DNA of 64,000 nucleotides. It comes from Streptomyces sp. SAT1. Its GTDB lineage: Bacteria; Actinomycetota; Actinomycetes; Streptomycetales; Streptomycetaceae. Positions within the stretch are counted from its first letter, which is position 1, and each line of letters starts with the position of its first letter. The position numbers and the translations under genes were made by a program. The stretch lies in contig NZ_CP015849.1 in NCBI RefSeq assembly GCF_001654495.1, positions 3,075,501-3,139,500 on the forward strand, written 5' to 3'. The notes below the pieces were generated by a model that saw only the letters and a program-made list of their open reading frames with translations, was not told the origin of the DNA and did not search any database. Shown one piece after another: positions 34,095 to 41,771 of the stretch.

Positions 34095-35420
34095 CTAGGC
34101 GAGCGCCCCCGCGAGCGCGGCCGGCCGGCGCCGGATCACCAGGGCCATCAGCGCCGCCGCCGCGCACAGCGCCCCGGAGGCGTACCAGACGACGTCGTAG
34201 GAGCCGAAGACGTCGCGGGCCACTCCGCCGAGGTAGGCGACGAGTGCCGCGCCGACCTGGTGCGAGGCGAGCACCCAGCCGAAGACGATCGCGCTGTCCT
34301 CGCCGTAGTGCTCCCGGCACAGGGCGAGCGTGGGCGGCACGGTGGCGACCCAGTCCAGGCCGTAGAAGACGATGAAGAAGACCATGGGCGGGTGCACGCC
34401 CGGCGCGAGCAGCATCGGCAGGAAGAGCAGGGAGACGCCGCGCAGGGCGTAGTAGACCGCGAGCAGCCGGCGCGGCTCGAAGCGGTCGGTGAACCAGCCG
34501 GAGGCGATGGTCCCGGCCACGTCGAACACCCCGATGACCGCGAGCAGCGAGGCCGCCGTGGTGACGGGCATGCCGTGGTCGTGGGCGGCGGGCACGAAGT
34601 GGGTCTGGATCAGGCCGTTGGTGGAGGCGCCGCAGATCGCGAAGGTGCCGGCCAGCAGCCAGAACGGGCCGGTGCGCACCGCCGAGAACAGCACGGCGAG
34701 CGTGCGCCGGGCGGCCCCCGGCACGGGCGGCGGCTTGGGGACGAACTCGGTCGCGCCGTAGGGCCGTACGCCCACGTCGGCCGGGTGGTCGCGGAGCAGC
34801 AGCCAGACGAAGGGGACGACGGCGAGGGCCGCGAGGCCGACCGTGACGGCCGCCGGGCGCCAGCCGTGCGACTGGACCGTCCAGGACAGGATGGGCAAGA
34901 AGATCAGCTGGCCGGACGCGGAGGCCGCGGTGAGGATGCCGCTGACCAGGCCGCGCCGCTCGGTGAACCAGCGGTTGGTGACGGTCGCGGCGAAGGCCAG
35001 CGCCATCGAACCGGAACCGAGGCCCACCAGCAGGCCCCAGCACAGCCACAGCTGCCAGGGCGCGGTCATCCACACGGTCAGGACCGAGCCGACGGCGATC
35101 ACGACCAGCGCGAAGGCGACCACCCGGCGGATGCCGAAACGGTCCATCAGCGCGGCGGCGAACGGCGCGGTGAGCCCGTACAGCGCCAGGTTGAGCGAGA
35201 CGGCGACGCCGATCGTGCCGCGCGACCAGCCGAACTCGTCGTGCAGCGGGTCGAAGAGCAGTCCGGGCAGGGACCGGAACGCCGCCGCTCCGATGATGGT
35301 GCCGAAGGTGACGGCGGCGACGAACCACGCGCGGTGCACGCGGGCCCGGCGGCGGGGCGGCTGCGGTTCCTCGGTACCGGCCCCGGAGGTGCCGGACGCG
35401 GGGTGCGTTGTCTGGGTCAC
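34095..35420 (-). CDS. MFS transporter (oxalate/monocarboxylate-type)
   Basis: A 441-residue, 12-helix protein: VHRAWFVAAVTFGTIIGAAAFRSLPGLLFDPLHDEFGWSRGTIGVAVSLNLALYGLTAPFAAALMDRFGIRRVV matches the monocarboxylate/oxalate-formate branch of the major facilitators. The GTG at 35420 was selected as start; no clear ribosome-binding site is seen, and an in-frame TTG 33 nt upstream is possible. It is divergent from a GlxA-type regulator with a 71-bp gap holding nested inverted repeats, so it is probably controlled by that regulator. Substrate unknown, probably an organic acid. Confidence 0.88.
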   Translation of the reverse strand: MTQTTHPASGTSGAGTEEPQPPRRRARVHRAWFVAAVTFGTIIGAAAFRSLPGLLFDPLHDEFGWSRGTIGVAVSLNLALYGLTAPFAAALMDRFGIRRVVAFALVVIAVGSVLTVWMTAPWQLWLCWGLLVGLGSGSMALAFAATVTNRWFTERRGLVSGILTAASASGQLIFLPILSWTVQSHGWRPAAVTVGLAALAVVPFVWLLLRDHPADVGVRPYGATEFVPKPPPVPGAARRTLAVLFSAVRTGPFWLLAGTFAICGASTNGLIQTHFVPAAHDHGMPVTTAASLLAVIGVFDVAGTIASGWFTDRFEPRRLLAVYYALRGVSLLFLPMLLAPGVHPPMVFFIVFYGLDWVATVPPTLALCREHYGEDSAIVFGWVLASHQVGAALVAYLGGVARDVFGSYDVVWYASGALCAAAALMALVIRRRPAALAGALA

Positions 35421-35458
35421 GTCACCCAGCTTCGGGCGTACGCGTCCGCGCAACGAGT

Positions 35459-35491
35459 GGCCCGAAGGACAGCATTCGTTAGAATCGGGCC
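35459..35491. promoter_or_regulatory. Nested inverted repeats and -10 box between MFS and GlxA-type genes
   Basis: GGCCCGA (35459-35465) pairs with TCGGGCC (35485-35491), and inside them ATTC-GTTA-GAAT (35474-35485) forms a second dyad with a different centre. TAGAAT (35480-35485) would be the -10 box of the GlxA-type gene, ending 6 nt before its ATG (leaderless). A regulator bound here would affect both divergent genes. Confidence 0.55.
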
Positions 35492-36586
35492 ATGGACTCC
35501 GTCATGGACAGGAACGGCCCGGGGGAGCCGACGGACCCGGGGAAGCCGGGGAAGCCGGGGGGCTCGGGGGGCCGGGGAGGGCACCCGGGCACGTACCGCC
35601 CGCACCGCGTCGTCGTGCTCGCGCTGGACGGGCTGCTCCCCTTCGAGCTGGGCATCCCGCACCGGATCTTCGGCCGCCCCTCGGACGCCGCGGGGCGCCC
35701 GTTGTACGAGGTGGTCACCTGCTCGGTCCGGGCCCCGGGGCCGGTGCGGACGGACGCCGACTTCTCGATCGTCGTCGAACACGGCCCGGAGGCCCTGGCC
35801 GGCGCCGACACCGTGGTCGTCCCGGCCTCGTACGAGAGGGGGCCGCTGTACGAGGAGGGCAGGCTGACCGGGGAGCTGGCCGCCGCGCTGGCCCGGATCC
35901 GGCCCGGCACCCGGCTCGCCTCCATCTGCACCGGTGTGTACGTGCTGGCCGCCGCCGGTTATCTGGACGGCCGCCCCGCGACCACCCACTGGGCCGACGC
36001 CGAGCGCTTCCAGCGGCTCTTCCCGCGCGTCGACGTCGACGCGGACGTGCTGTTCATCGACGACGGTGACGTGCTGACCTCGGCGGGGGTCGCGGCCGGG
36101 ATCGACCTGTGCCTGCACATGGTGCGCCGCGACCACGGCACCGCGGTCGCCAACGACGTGGCCCGGCGCACCGTCGTACCACCGCACCGCGACGGCGGGC
36201 AGGCGCAGTACATCCACCGGCCGGTGCCGGACGCGCCGGCGTCCGGCACGACCACCGCCCGCGCGTGGGCGCTGGGGCGGCTGCACGAGCCGATCCAGTT
36301 GCGCGACATGGCCGAGCAGGAGGCCATGTCGGTACGGACCTTCACCCGCCGCTTCCGCGAGGAGACCGGGGTCAGCCCCGGGCAGTGGCTCACCCGGCAG
36401 CGGATCGAACGGGCCCGGCACCTGCTGGAGTCCACGGACCTGTCGGTGGACCAGGTGGCCCAGGAGTCGGGGTTCGGCACGGCCCAGTCGATGCGGCAGC
36501 ACCTCCAGGCGGCCCTCGGCGTGACGCCGACCGCCTACCGGCGCACCTTCCGGATCACGGGCAGCGCGCCCGTGGCCTCCGCCTGA
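35492..36586 (+). CDS. GlxA-family regulator (DJ-1/PfpI domain plus AraC helix-turn-helix)
   Basis: A 364-residue regulator. After a 33-residue Gly/Pro tail, residues 38-210 form a DJ-1/PfpI-like amidase fold with the nucleophile-elbow motif ASICTGVYVLAAAG, and residues 260-355 hold the two AraC-type helix-turn-helix motifs (IQLRDMAEQEAMSVRTFTRRFREETGVSPGQWL and LSVDQVAQESGFGTAQSMRQHLQAALGVTPTAYRRTF). Family members sense small metabolites, often nitrogen compounds. It probably controls the divergent MFS gene. The start is leaderless. Confidence 0.93.
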   Translation: MDSVMDRNGPGEPTDPGKPGKPGGSGGRGGHPGTYRPHRVVVLALDGLLPFELGIPHRIFGRPSDAAGRPLYEVVTCSVRAPGPVRTDADFSIVVEHGPEALAGADTVVVPASYERGPLYEEGRLTGELAAALARIRPGTRLASICTGVYVLAAAGYLDGRPATTHWADAERFQRLFPRVDVDADVLFIDDGDVLTSAGVAAGIDLCLHMVRRDHGTAVANDVARRTVVPPHRDGGQAQYIHRPVPDAPASGTTTARAWALGRLHEPIQLRDMAEQEAMSVRTFTRRFREETGVSPGQWLTRQRIERARHLLESTDLSVDQVAQESGFGTAQSMRQHLQAALGVTPTAYRRTFRITGSAPVASA

Positions 36587-36715
36587 CCGCACGCCCCACC
36601 AGCCACACCGGCCCCACCAGCCCCTCCGGCCCCATCAGCCACACCGGCCCCTCCCGCCGCCCTGCCCCCGCCGGACCTATGGCCCTTCTCACAATCCGGT
36701 CGAAACAGGGACGAG

Positions 36716-36731
36716 GGTGACGGGCGTCACC
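36716..36731. promoter_or_regulatory. Operator-like dyad upstream of serine hydrolase gene
   Basis: GGTGACG-GG-CGTCACC is a perfect 7-bp inverted repeat with a 2-bp centre, about 36-51 bp upstream of the proposed leaderless start at 36767, where a regulator would contact the -35 region. Confidence 0.5.
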
Positions 36732-36753
36732 GCCCGCCGCCGGGCGTTCTGTT

Positions 36754-36759
36754 TATGTT
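36754..36759 (+). promoter_or_regulatory. Possible -10 box of a leaderless transcript
   Basis: TATGTT ends 7 nt before the ATG at 36767. The upstream in-frame ATG (36755) lies inside this box and is therefore an unlikely start. Confidence 0.5.
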
Positions 36760-36766
36760 TCGCCCC

Positions 36767-37654
36767 ATGCCGAACCCTTCGCGCTCCCGGCAGCGCCGCC
36801 CGAAGACCGGAGCCCTGCTCGCCCTGGCCGCGGTGCTGCTGCCCGCGGGCGCGCTGGCCGTCGCCGCACCGGCCCAGGCCCGGCCCGAGACCCGGGCGCA
36901 GTCGCAGCCGCAGGAACCGCGGGCGGGCACGGCCCGGGTGACGGCGGCGGTGCTGCCGCTGGACGGTTCGCGGCAGCGGCCCGCGGTGTACGGCGACGAC
37001 ACCGCGTACGACACGGCCAGCATCATCAAGGTCGACATCCTCGCGGCGGCGCTGCTGCGGGCGCAGGACGCCGGACGGACCCTCACCGCGCGGGAACGCG
37101 CCTACGCGGAGCCCATGATCCGGCGCAGCGACAACGCCTCGGCGAACGCCCTGTGGCGGCAGATCGGCGAGGCGCCGGGGCTCGAAGCGGCGAACCGGCG
37201 GCTGGGCCTGACCGAGACCCGGGGCGGTTCCGGCCCCCGCTGGGGTCTGACCCGGACGACGGCGAGCGACCAGATACGGCTGCTGCGCGCGGTGTTCGCC
37301 CCGGAGAGCGGCGGCACGGCGGGCGGCGGCACGGTAAGCGGCGGCACAGCGGGCGGCGGTGCGCTGAACGCGGCCTCCCGCTCCTATGTCCGCACCCTGA
37401 TGAACGGGATCGCCGACGACCAGGACTGGGGTGTCTCGGCGGCCGGGTCGCCCGCGGGGGCGGCACTGAAGAACGGATGGCTCCAGCGCAGCACCTCCGG
37501 CCTCTGGGACGTGAACAGCGTCGGGCGGGTCACCGTGGACGGGCGCCCCTATCTGGTGGCGGTGCTGTCCGACGGCAACGCCTCGATGAGCGAGGGTGTT
37601 TCGCTGGTGGAGCGCACCGCGCGGGCCGCCGTGTCGTCGACCGCCGCGCGCTGA
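36767..37654 (+). CDS. Secreted class A beta-lactamase-like serine hydrolase
   Basis: A 295-residue protein with a signal peptide (RRPKTGALLALAAVLLPAGALAVAAPAQA). The domain has a serine beta-lactamase layout: DTASIIKVDIL supplies the S-x-x-K motif, RRSDNASAN the SDN motif, and LKNGWL takes the place of KTG. A clear Glu166-type omega loop is not obvious, and a Gly/Thr repeat is inserted at about residues 184-200. It may be a weak beta-lactamase, a D,D-peptidase-like protein, or a penicillin-binding sensor. Not linked to a resistance operon. Confidence 0.83.
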   Translation: MPNPSRSRQRRPKTGALLALAAVLLPAGALAVAAPAQARPETRAQSQPQEPRAGTARVTAAVLPLDGSRQRPAVYGDDTAYDTASIIKVDILAAALLRAQDAGRTLTARERAYAEPMIRRSDNASANALWRQIGEAPGLEAANRRLGLTETRGGSGPRWGLTRTTASDQIRLLRAVFAPESGGTAGGGTVSGGTAGGGALNAASRSYVRTLMNGIADDQDWGVSAAGSPAGAALKNGWLQRSTSGLWDVNSVGRVTVDGRPYLVAVLSDGNASMSEGVSLVERTARAAVSSTAAR

Positions 37655-38047
37655 GGGCGCGCCCGGAACGGGCCCGTCCGTCCACAGGCTGTGGACGGCC
37701 CCGGCCCCGGGGACCTCGACGTCCGGACGGCGGTACGCCCATGCCCGCCCCGAGCACGGCACCGCGCACCGCCGCCCGGCTCCGGCGCACCGGTCCCACC
37801 CCCCTCACCCCTGAAGGGACCGGTCGACGCCGACCTCACGACTCACATGCGTCGAGGGCTCCGACCCCCGGGCTCCCTCGACGTCCCCTCACGGCGAATC
37901 GCTGCCACAAGCGTGATCAAACGGACACGGACCGTCAATGGCTGCTCGGAGATTCGCCCGTTATGCCGGTATCACAACGGGCGCGCACAGAAGCACCCCC
38001 GGCGCACACCACCCCGTCCGCACCGCTCGCGGGTCCCTCCGGACCGC
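37655..38047. other. Gene-free interval between convergent genes
   Basis: No credible gene. It contains a hairpin at 37850-37883. A 62-codon frame at 37938-38126 runs antisense into the ATPase gene and shows no family features. Confidence 0.5.
37850..37883. terminator. Hairpin terminator between convergent genes
   Basis: CGTCGAGGG (37850-37858) pairs perfectly with CCCTCGACG (37875-37883) around a 16-nt loop, between the serine hydrolase and ATPase genes. Confidence 0.55.
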
Positions 38048-38629
38048 CTACACCGCCTGGTACCTCAACGCCCCGTGCGCCGCGCCCTCGTGGTCCGCGC
38101 CGTTCGACCCGGTGGCCGCCCGGTAGGCCGGAGCCTGCCAGGCCGCCGCGTCGAGTCCGGTGCCGTCGCACAGGGGGGCCTGGCCGCCGCAGCCCGCGGG
38201 GCGCGCCGTGACGGACGCCACCGGCGGCGGACAGCGGTCCAGTTCGCACCAGATGCGCTTGCCGGCGCCCTCCGCGCTCCAGCCCCAGCGGTCGGCCAGG
38301 CCGTCGACCAGGGCGAGGCCGCGGCCGCCCGTGGCCTCGTCGCCCGCGCAGCGCGGCACGGGCGCGCACGTACTGGCGTCGGTCACCTCAAGACGCACGG
38401 TCGCCGTCTCGGCCGCCGTACCGGGCAGGGAGAGGCGCAGCACGGCCGGACAGCCGGTGTGCACCACCGCGTTGGTGACCAGCTCGGAGACGAGCAGGAC
38501 CAGCGTCTCGGCGAGCGGCTCGTCGGCCGCTATCCCCGACCCGGCGAGACGCGACCGGGCCCACCTGCGGGCTCGCCCCACTTCCGCGGGGTCGGGCCGG
38601 ATCTCCAGCTGCACTTGAAGCACCTGCAC
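38048..38629 (-). CDS. HATPase_c (anti-sigma-type) ATP-binding protein
   Basis: A 193-residue protein of the small GHKL ATPase family used as anti-sigma or switch kinases in Streptomyces: LLVSELVTNAVVHTGCPAVLRL is the N-box, EVTDAS the G1 box and TGGRGLALVDGLADRWGW the G2 box. The C-terminal 50 residues are low complexity. Such proteins phosphorylate STAS anti-anti-sigma partners; a STAS protein is encoded 1.8 kb away (40422-40790) and could be the partner, which is an inference. GTG 38629 starts MQVLQVQLEIRP; another GTG six bases in is also possible. Confidence 0.85.
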   Translation of the reverse strand: MQVLQVQLEIRPDPAEVGRARRWARSRLAGSGIAADEPLAETLVLLVSELVTNAVVHTGCPAVLRLSLPGTAAETATVRLEVTDASTCAPVPRCAGDEATGGRGLALVDGLADRWGWSAEGAGKRIWCELDRCPPPVASVTARPAGCGGQAPLCDGTGLDAAAWQAPAYRAATGSNGADHEGAAHGALRYQAV

Positions 38630-38822
38630 CGCTCACACCATCCGAACCGGCGGACCCGCGACCCCGCACTGTGCGGGGGCCGCGAGCACAGCCATTCTCT
38701 GCATGGCCAGAACAACGGCCAGAGCAAGGGTCACGGACTGTGACTCCCTTGCCAGACAGCATGGTTGACGTACCGTCACCGCAACAAGCGCTTCGGGCAT
38801 ATTCCCGCGCGAAGGAGTACCC

Positions 38823-39014
38823 GTGCGGCATACTGTGCGACGCCCGTCACCGGGAATCGAACCCATGGGCGACACAGGCCGCCCGACCTCGCGAACAGCG
38901 GCGCGCACCGCCGGATCCGGGGCCGCCGCTCGGGCAACACCGGTACACCCGGCCCTCGGAACCACTCGCATCTCACACAAGGTACCCGAGCCGGACGGCG
39001 ACTCCGGGACGTGA
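38823..39014 (+). CDS. Possible small protein, 63 residues
   Basis: GAAGGAG, five bases and then GTG 38823 give an excellent initiation region for a 63-codon frame (MRHTVRRPSPGIEPMGDTG...). The product is basic, rich in Thr, Ala, Gly and Pro, without recognisable domains or cysteines. It is divergent from the ATPase gene, 193 bp away. I do not recognise it; it may be a small regulatory protein, a leader peptide or chance. The strong ribosome-binding site is the main support. Confidence 0.35.
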   Translation: MRHTVRRPSPGIEPMGDTGRPTSRTAARTAGSGAAARATPVHPALGTTRISHKVPEPDGDSGT

Positions 39015-39690
39015 CGAGTCAGGTCGGCGGCCCCATCCGGCCGCGACTCTCCGTGATCATTATGTGCCGCGTTCCGGAAGAGGCGGGCGCCGGACGGCCC
39101 CTCACCGCGGTCCGGCGGTCCGTACGCCGTGCCGTGACGGCCGGTCCGCTCCGGCCGGTCATCGATCACTCTCCGTGACATCGAAACGGCGGCGGATCCC
39201 TCGCGCCACCCGGCCGCCGGGGCGGGCGGACGCGTGGACTGCCTGGTGAGGGGAGTGCGCTCGGGCGCGGGGAGGCGGTCGGGGACGGTGCGCGGACGCG
39301 GGCTCACGGCCGCGCGCGCGACCCGCGCGGGGACCCGCCGGACCGGCGGCGGCGCACCGCCGGGCGGGCCGTGTCCCGCCGGGCGTACGTTCCCGGCGCA
39401 CCGCGCCGCCGGAGCGTGCCGCGCCGCCGTACGGGCCCCGGCCGGGCCCCGGCAGGTCATCCGAACTGCTCGCTCGTCCGGGCGTGTTGCGCCCGTCTCT
39501 CGCACACGCGCACACCACCGCCCGGCTGTTCGGACCAACGGGCGGGACGGCGGACGGGACAGCGGGGCGGACGGCGGGCCGGGCAGTGGTGAGGGGGGCA
39601 GCGGAAGGGTGAGTGGGCCGGGGGGCGGGGAGGGCGGGGCGCCGGACGGAGCGGGCAGCGGCACAGCCGGACGGCACAGCACGGCGGCGC
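39015..39690. other. Gene-free GC-rich interval
   Basis: About 680 bp without a convincing gene: several overlapping open frames on both strands lack ribosome-binding sites and read as Arg/Pro/Gly-rich shadow peptides. Short G-rich repeats (GGGCGGGAC-like) occur near 39540-39660. Confidence 0.5.
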
Positions 39691-40203
39691 CTACTCGGGA
39701 ACGGTGAAGTAGCGGGCGAAGGCAGGCACGATCTCGTCCTCGCCCACCCGGCCGTCCGCGTCCGCGTCGAGCGCGTCGGCGGTCGCCCGCGCGATCTCCT
39801 CGGGCACTCCCAGCACCCTGAGCACCCGTACCGTGTCCGCGACGGTCGCGGCGCCGTCTCCGTCACCGTCCGCGACGGCCAGGGCCGCGTGCAGGAAGGG
39901 CCGGGCGATCTCGGCGAACCGGTCGGGAGTGTCGCGCAGCCGTTTGACGGCGCCGGTCACGAACTCCTCCCGGGTGATGCGCTGGTCGCCGTCGCGGTCG
40001 GCGATCCCGGCCATGCCCTGCCAGAAGGCCTCCGCCCCGGCGTACAGGGCCTGGCCCTTGTCGGAGCGCGCGGGGGTGCGGAACTCGGCGAGCAGCGCCC
40101 TGGCCGCCACGCCGAAGTCCTCGCGGGCGATGTAGCCGTTGCCGTCCTGGTCGAAGGTGGCGAACCGGGCCGCGATCCTGCGCTCGTACTCGCTGCTGAC
40201 CAT
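39691..40203 (-). CDS. EF-hand calcium-binding protein (calerythrin/CasA-like)
   Basis: A 170-residue protein with four EF-hand loops: DQDGNGYIAREDF (about 18-30), DRDGDQRITREEF (69-81), DGDGDGAATVADT (113-125) and DADADGRVGEDEI (146-158). Loops 1, 2 and 4 have the Asp and terminal Glu/Asp ligands; loop 3 ends in a poor ligand position and may bind weakly. It resembles calerythrin-like sarcoplasmic proteins of actinomycetes and probably buffers or senses calcium in the cytosol. ATG 40203 follows AGAGAAG. Confidence 0.92.
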   Translation of the reverse strand: MVSSEYERRIAARFATFDQDGNGYIAREDFGVAARALLAEFRTPARSDKGQALYAGAEAFWQGMAGIADRDGDQRITREEFVTGAVKRLRDTPDRFAEIARPFLHAALAVADGDGDGAATVADTVRVLRVLGVPEEIARATADALDADADGRVGEDEIVPAFARYFTVPE

Positions 40204-40421
40204 GTCTTCTCTGGCCGCCTCACATGTGGGGGTCTGCGTCGGCTCGGAGCGTACGACGCGGGTGGCCCCCAGGGGCCGGAACGCCGTGGCTGTGCCAGGA
40301 CCGGGTGAATCCCGGACACGACCGGAGCACGGAGGGCACGAACAGCGCGGGGGGAGCGCGGGGAGCGCGTGGAGCGTGCGGGACGGGTCGTGGGAAGCGC
40401 GGGAAGCCGGAGGGGGCTCGC

Positions 40422-40790
40422 TCAGGCGGACAGGGATTCCTCGTCGACGGCCGCCGCCAGGTCGGGATAGACGTCGAAGAGGCGGCGCACGCCGAGGGCG
40501 CCGAGCACGCGGTTGACGTGGGACCCGTCGACGGCGCCCCCGGCGGGCAGGATCAGCCGCAGCCGGCCCTGGCAGGAGCGGATCAGACGGCGGGCGGCGA
40601 TGAGCACGCCGACCCCGCTGGAGTCGCAGAAGAAGACCTCCGAGAGGTCCAGCACCAGGTCGTGCCGCCCCTCGGCCACCACGTCGTGGACGCGCTGGCG
40701 CAGCAACGGCGAGGTCACCAGGTCCAGTTCGCCCGCGACCCGCAGGACGCTCCATCCGCCCTGTCCGTCGCCGGTCACGTTCAACGCCAC
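40422..40790 (-). CDS. STAS-domain anti-anti-sigma factor
   Basis: A 122-residue protein of the SpoIIAA/BldG family: VAGELDLVTSPLLRQRVHDVV, LVLDLSEVFFCDSSGVGVLIAARR. The DSSG motif carries the Ser phosphorylated by an HATPase anti-sigma kinase. GTG 40790 follows GGAGGG by 6 nt; the frame is open further upstream but without similarity. It is divergent from the sigma-factor gene (390-bp gap), suggesting that it takes part in control of that sigma factor or of the ATPase at 38048-38629. Confidence 0.9.
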   Translation of the reverse strand: MALNVTGDGQGGWSVLRVAGELDLVTSPLLRQRVHDVVAEGRHDLVLDLSEVFFCDSSGVGVLIAARRLIRSCQGRLRLILPAGGAVDGSHVNRVLGALGVRRLFDVYPDLAAAVDEESLSA

Positions 40791-41180
40791 GGCCTGCCCT
40801 CCGCTCGCCGGATCTTCCCCGGAACCGCCCGGAACCGCCCGGAAACGGAAGCAGTTCCTACGCTTCATTCCGCGCGGCTGCCCAGCGGCCGTTCCCCCAA
40901 ACGCCGCACAGCAAACGACCATGGTGCCCCAGAGGACTTGTTTCAGTCACATTCGGGATCTTTTCCATCAGACCCGATCGCAGATGATCTGGAAGAGAGG
41001 GGGTAGCCGACGCTTAACACGCCCCCCTACCACCTGGGGCTCTCCAGGGGGCGCACAACGGCATAAAGGGGCGTGCGCGGGCGAATGTGCCGACTACATT
41101 CGAGGAGACCAGGCAGACACGCTGGACCGGTCACCTCCCCGGGGCAGCGCCCCGGGACGGCCGGGCGCGAAGGGGGCCGC
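40791..41180. other. Divergent promoter region between STAS and sigma-factor genes
   Basis: No gene. Holds direct repeats of CCGGAACCGC type (about 40818-40845), a hairpin around 41023-41051 (CCCCCT...AGGGGG with inner CCTGG/CCAGG) and the inverted repeat at 41082-41102. Confidence 0.5.
41082..41102 (+). promoter_or_regulatory. Inverted repeat over the -10 region of the sigma-factor gene
   Basis: CGAATGT (41082-41088) and ACATTCG (41096-41102) form a perfect 7-bp dyad with a 7-bp spacer. TACATT (41095-41100) inside it is a fair -10 box, so a bound repressor would cover the promoter; the sigma gene starts 78 nt downstream. Confidence 0.45.
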
Positions 41181-41771
41181 ATGGCGAAGAAGGACGCACC
41201 GCCCCGCTGGGACCGCGAGATGCGGCGGCGGCTGGCCCGCGGCGAGGCGGCGGCGCTCGGCGAGCTGTACGACCGGTTCGCCCCGCTCGTGCACGGGCTC
41301 GCGCACCGCGTACTCGGCGTACTCGGCGACGAACAGGCGGCCGACACCATCACCCGCGAGGTCTTCCTGCACGTCTGGCAGCACCCCGGCGCCTACGAAC
41401 CGGCCGAGGGCCCGCTGCGCTCCTGGCTGGCCGCGCTGGCGCACCGGCTCGCCGTGGAACGGCTGCGCACCACCGGCGCCGCCCCCGCCGCCGCCGACGG
41501 CACCGGCTCGCCCGAGAACCTGGAGCACCGGGTGCGCCGCGCCTCCGTCGCCGCCCGCGCCGACCACATCGTCCACTCCCTGCCCGCCCCGCTGCGCGCC
41601 GCCCTCGACCTGGCCTACTTCCAGCGCCGCGACTACCACCGGGCCGCCGCCGACCTCGGTGTCTCCGCGGACGAGACCCGGCGGCGCCTGCGCCTCGGAC
41701 TGCATCTGCTCGCCGCCGCCCACGACGCCGGCGGCCCCGGCGCCCCGCCCGGCCGCGGGGGCGCGGCATGA
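41181..41771 (+). CDS. ECF-like RNA polymerase sigma factor
   Basis: A 196-residue sigma factor. Region 2: ALGELYDRFAPLVHGLAHRVLGVLGDEQAADTITREVFLHVWQHPGAYEPAEGPLRSWLAALAHRLAVERLR (about 25-97); region 4: SLPAPLRAALDLAYFQRRDYHRAAADLGVSADETRRRLRLGLHLL (about 135-180). GAAGGGGG precedes ATG 41181. Its stop overlaps the start of the zinc-finger protein gene by 4 bp (ATGA), the usual arrangement for a sigma/anti-sigma pair with coupled translation. Regulon unknown. Confidence 0.9.
   Translation: MAKKDAPPRWDREMRRRLARGEAAALGELYDRFAPLVHGLAHRVLGVLGDEQAADTITREVFLHVWQHPGAYEPAEGPLRSWLAALAHRLAVERLRTTGAAPAAADGTGSPENLEHRVRRASVAARADHIVHSLPAPLRAALDLAYFQRRDYHRAAADLGVSADETRRRLRLGLHLLAAAHDAGGPGAPPGRGGAA

Noticed and set aside
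37938..38126. A 62-codon plus-strand frame at the 3' end of the ATPase gene
   Set aside because: It overlaps the ATPase gene antisense, lacks a ribosome-binding site and has no family features.
38845..38920. A GGGTTCGATTCCC-like T-arm on the minus strand suggested a tRNA gene
   Set aside because: The arm stem does not close over 5 bp, and no matching acceptor, D-arm or anticodon arm is found upstream; the resemblance is short and by chance.
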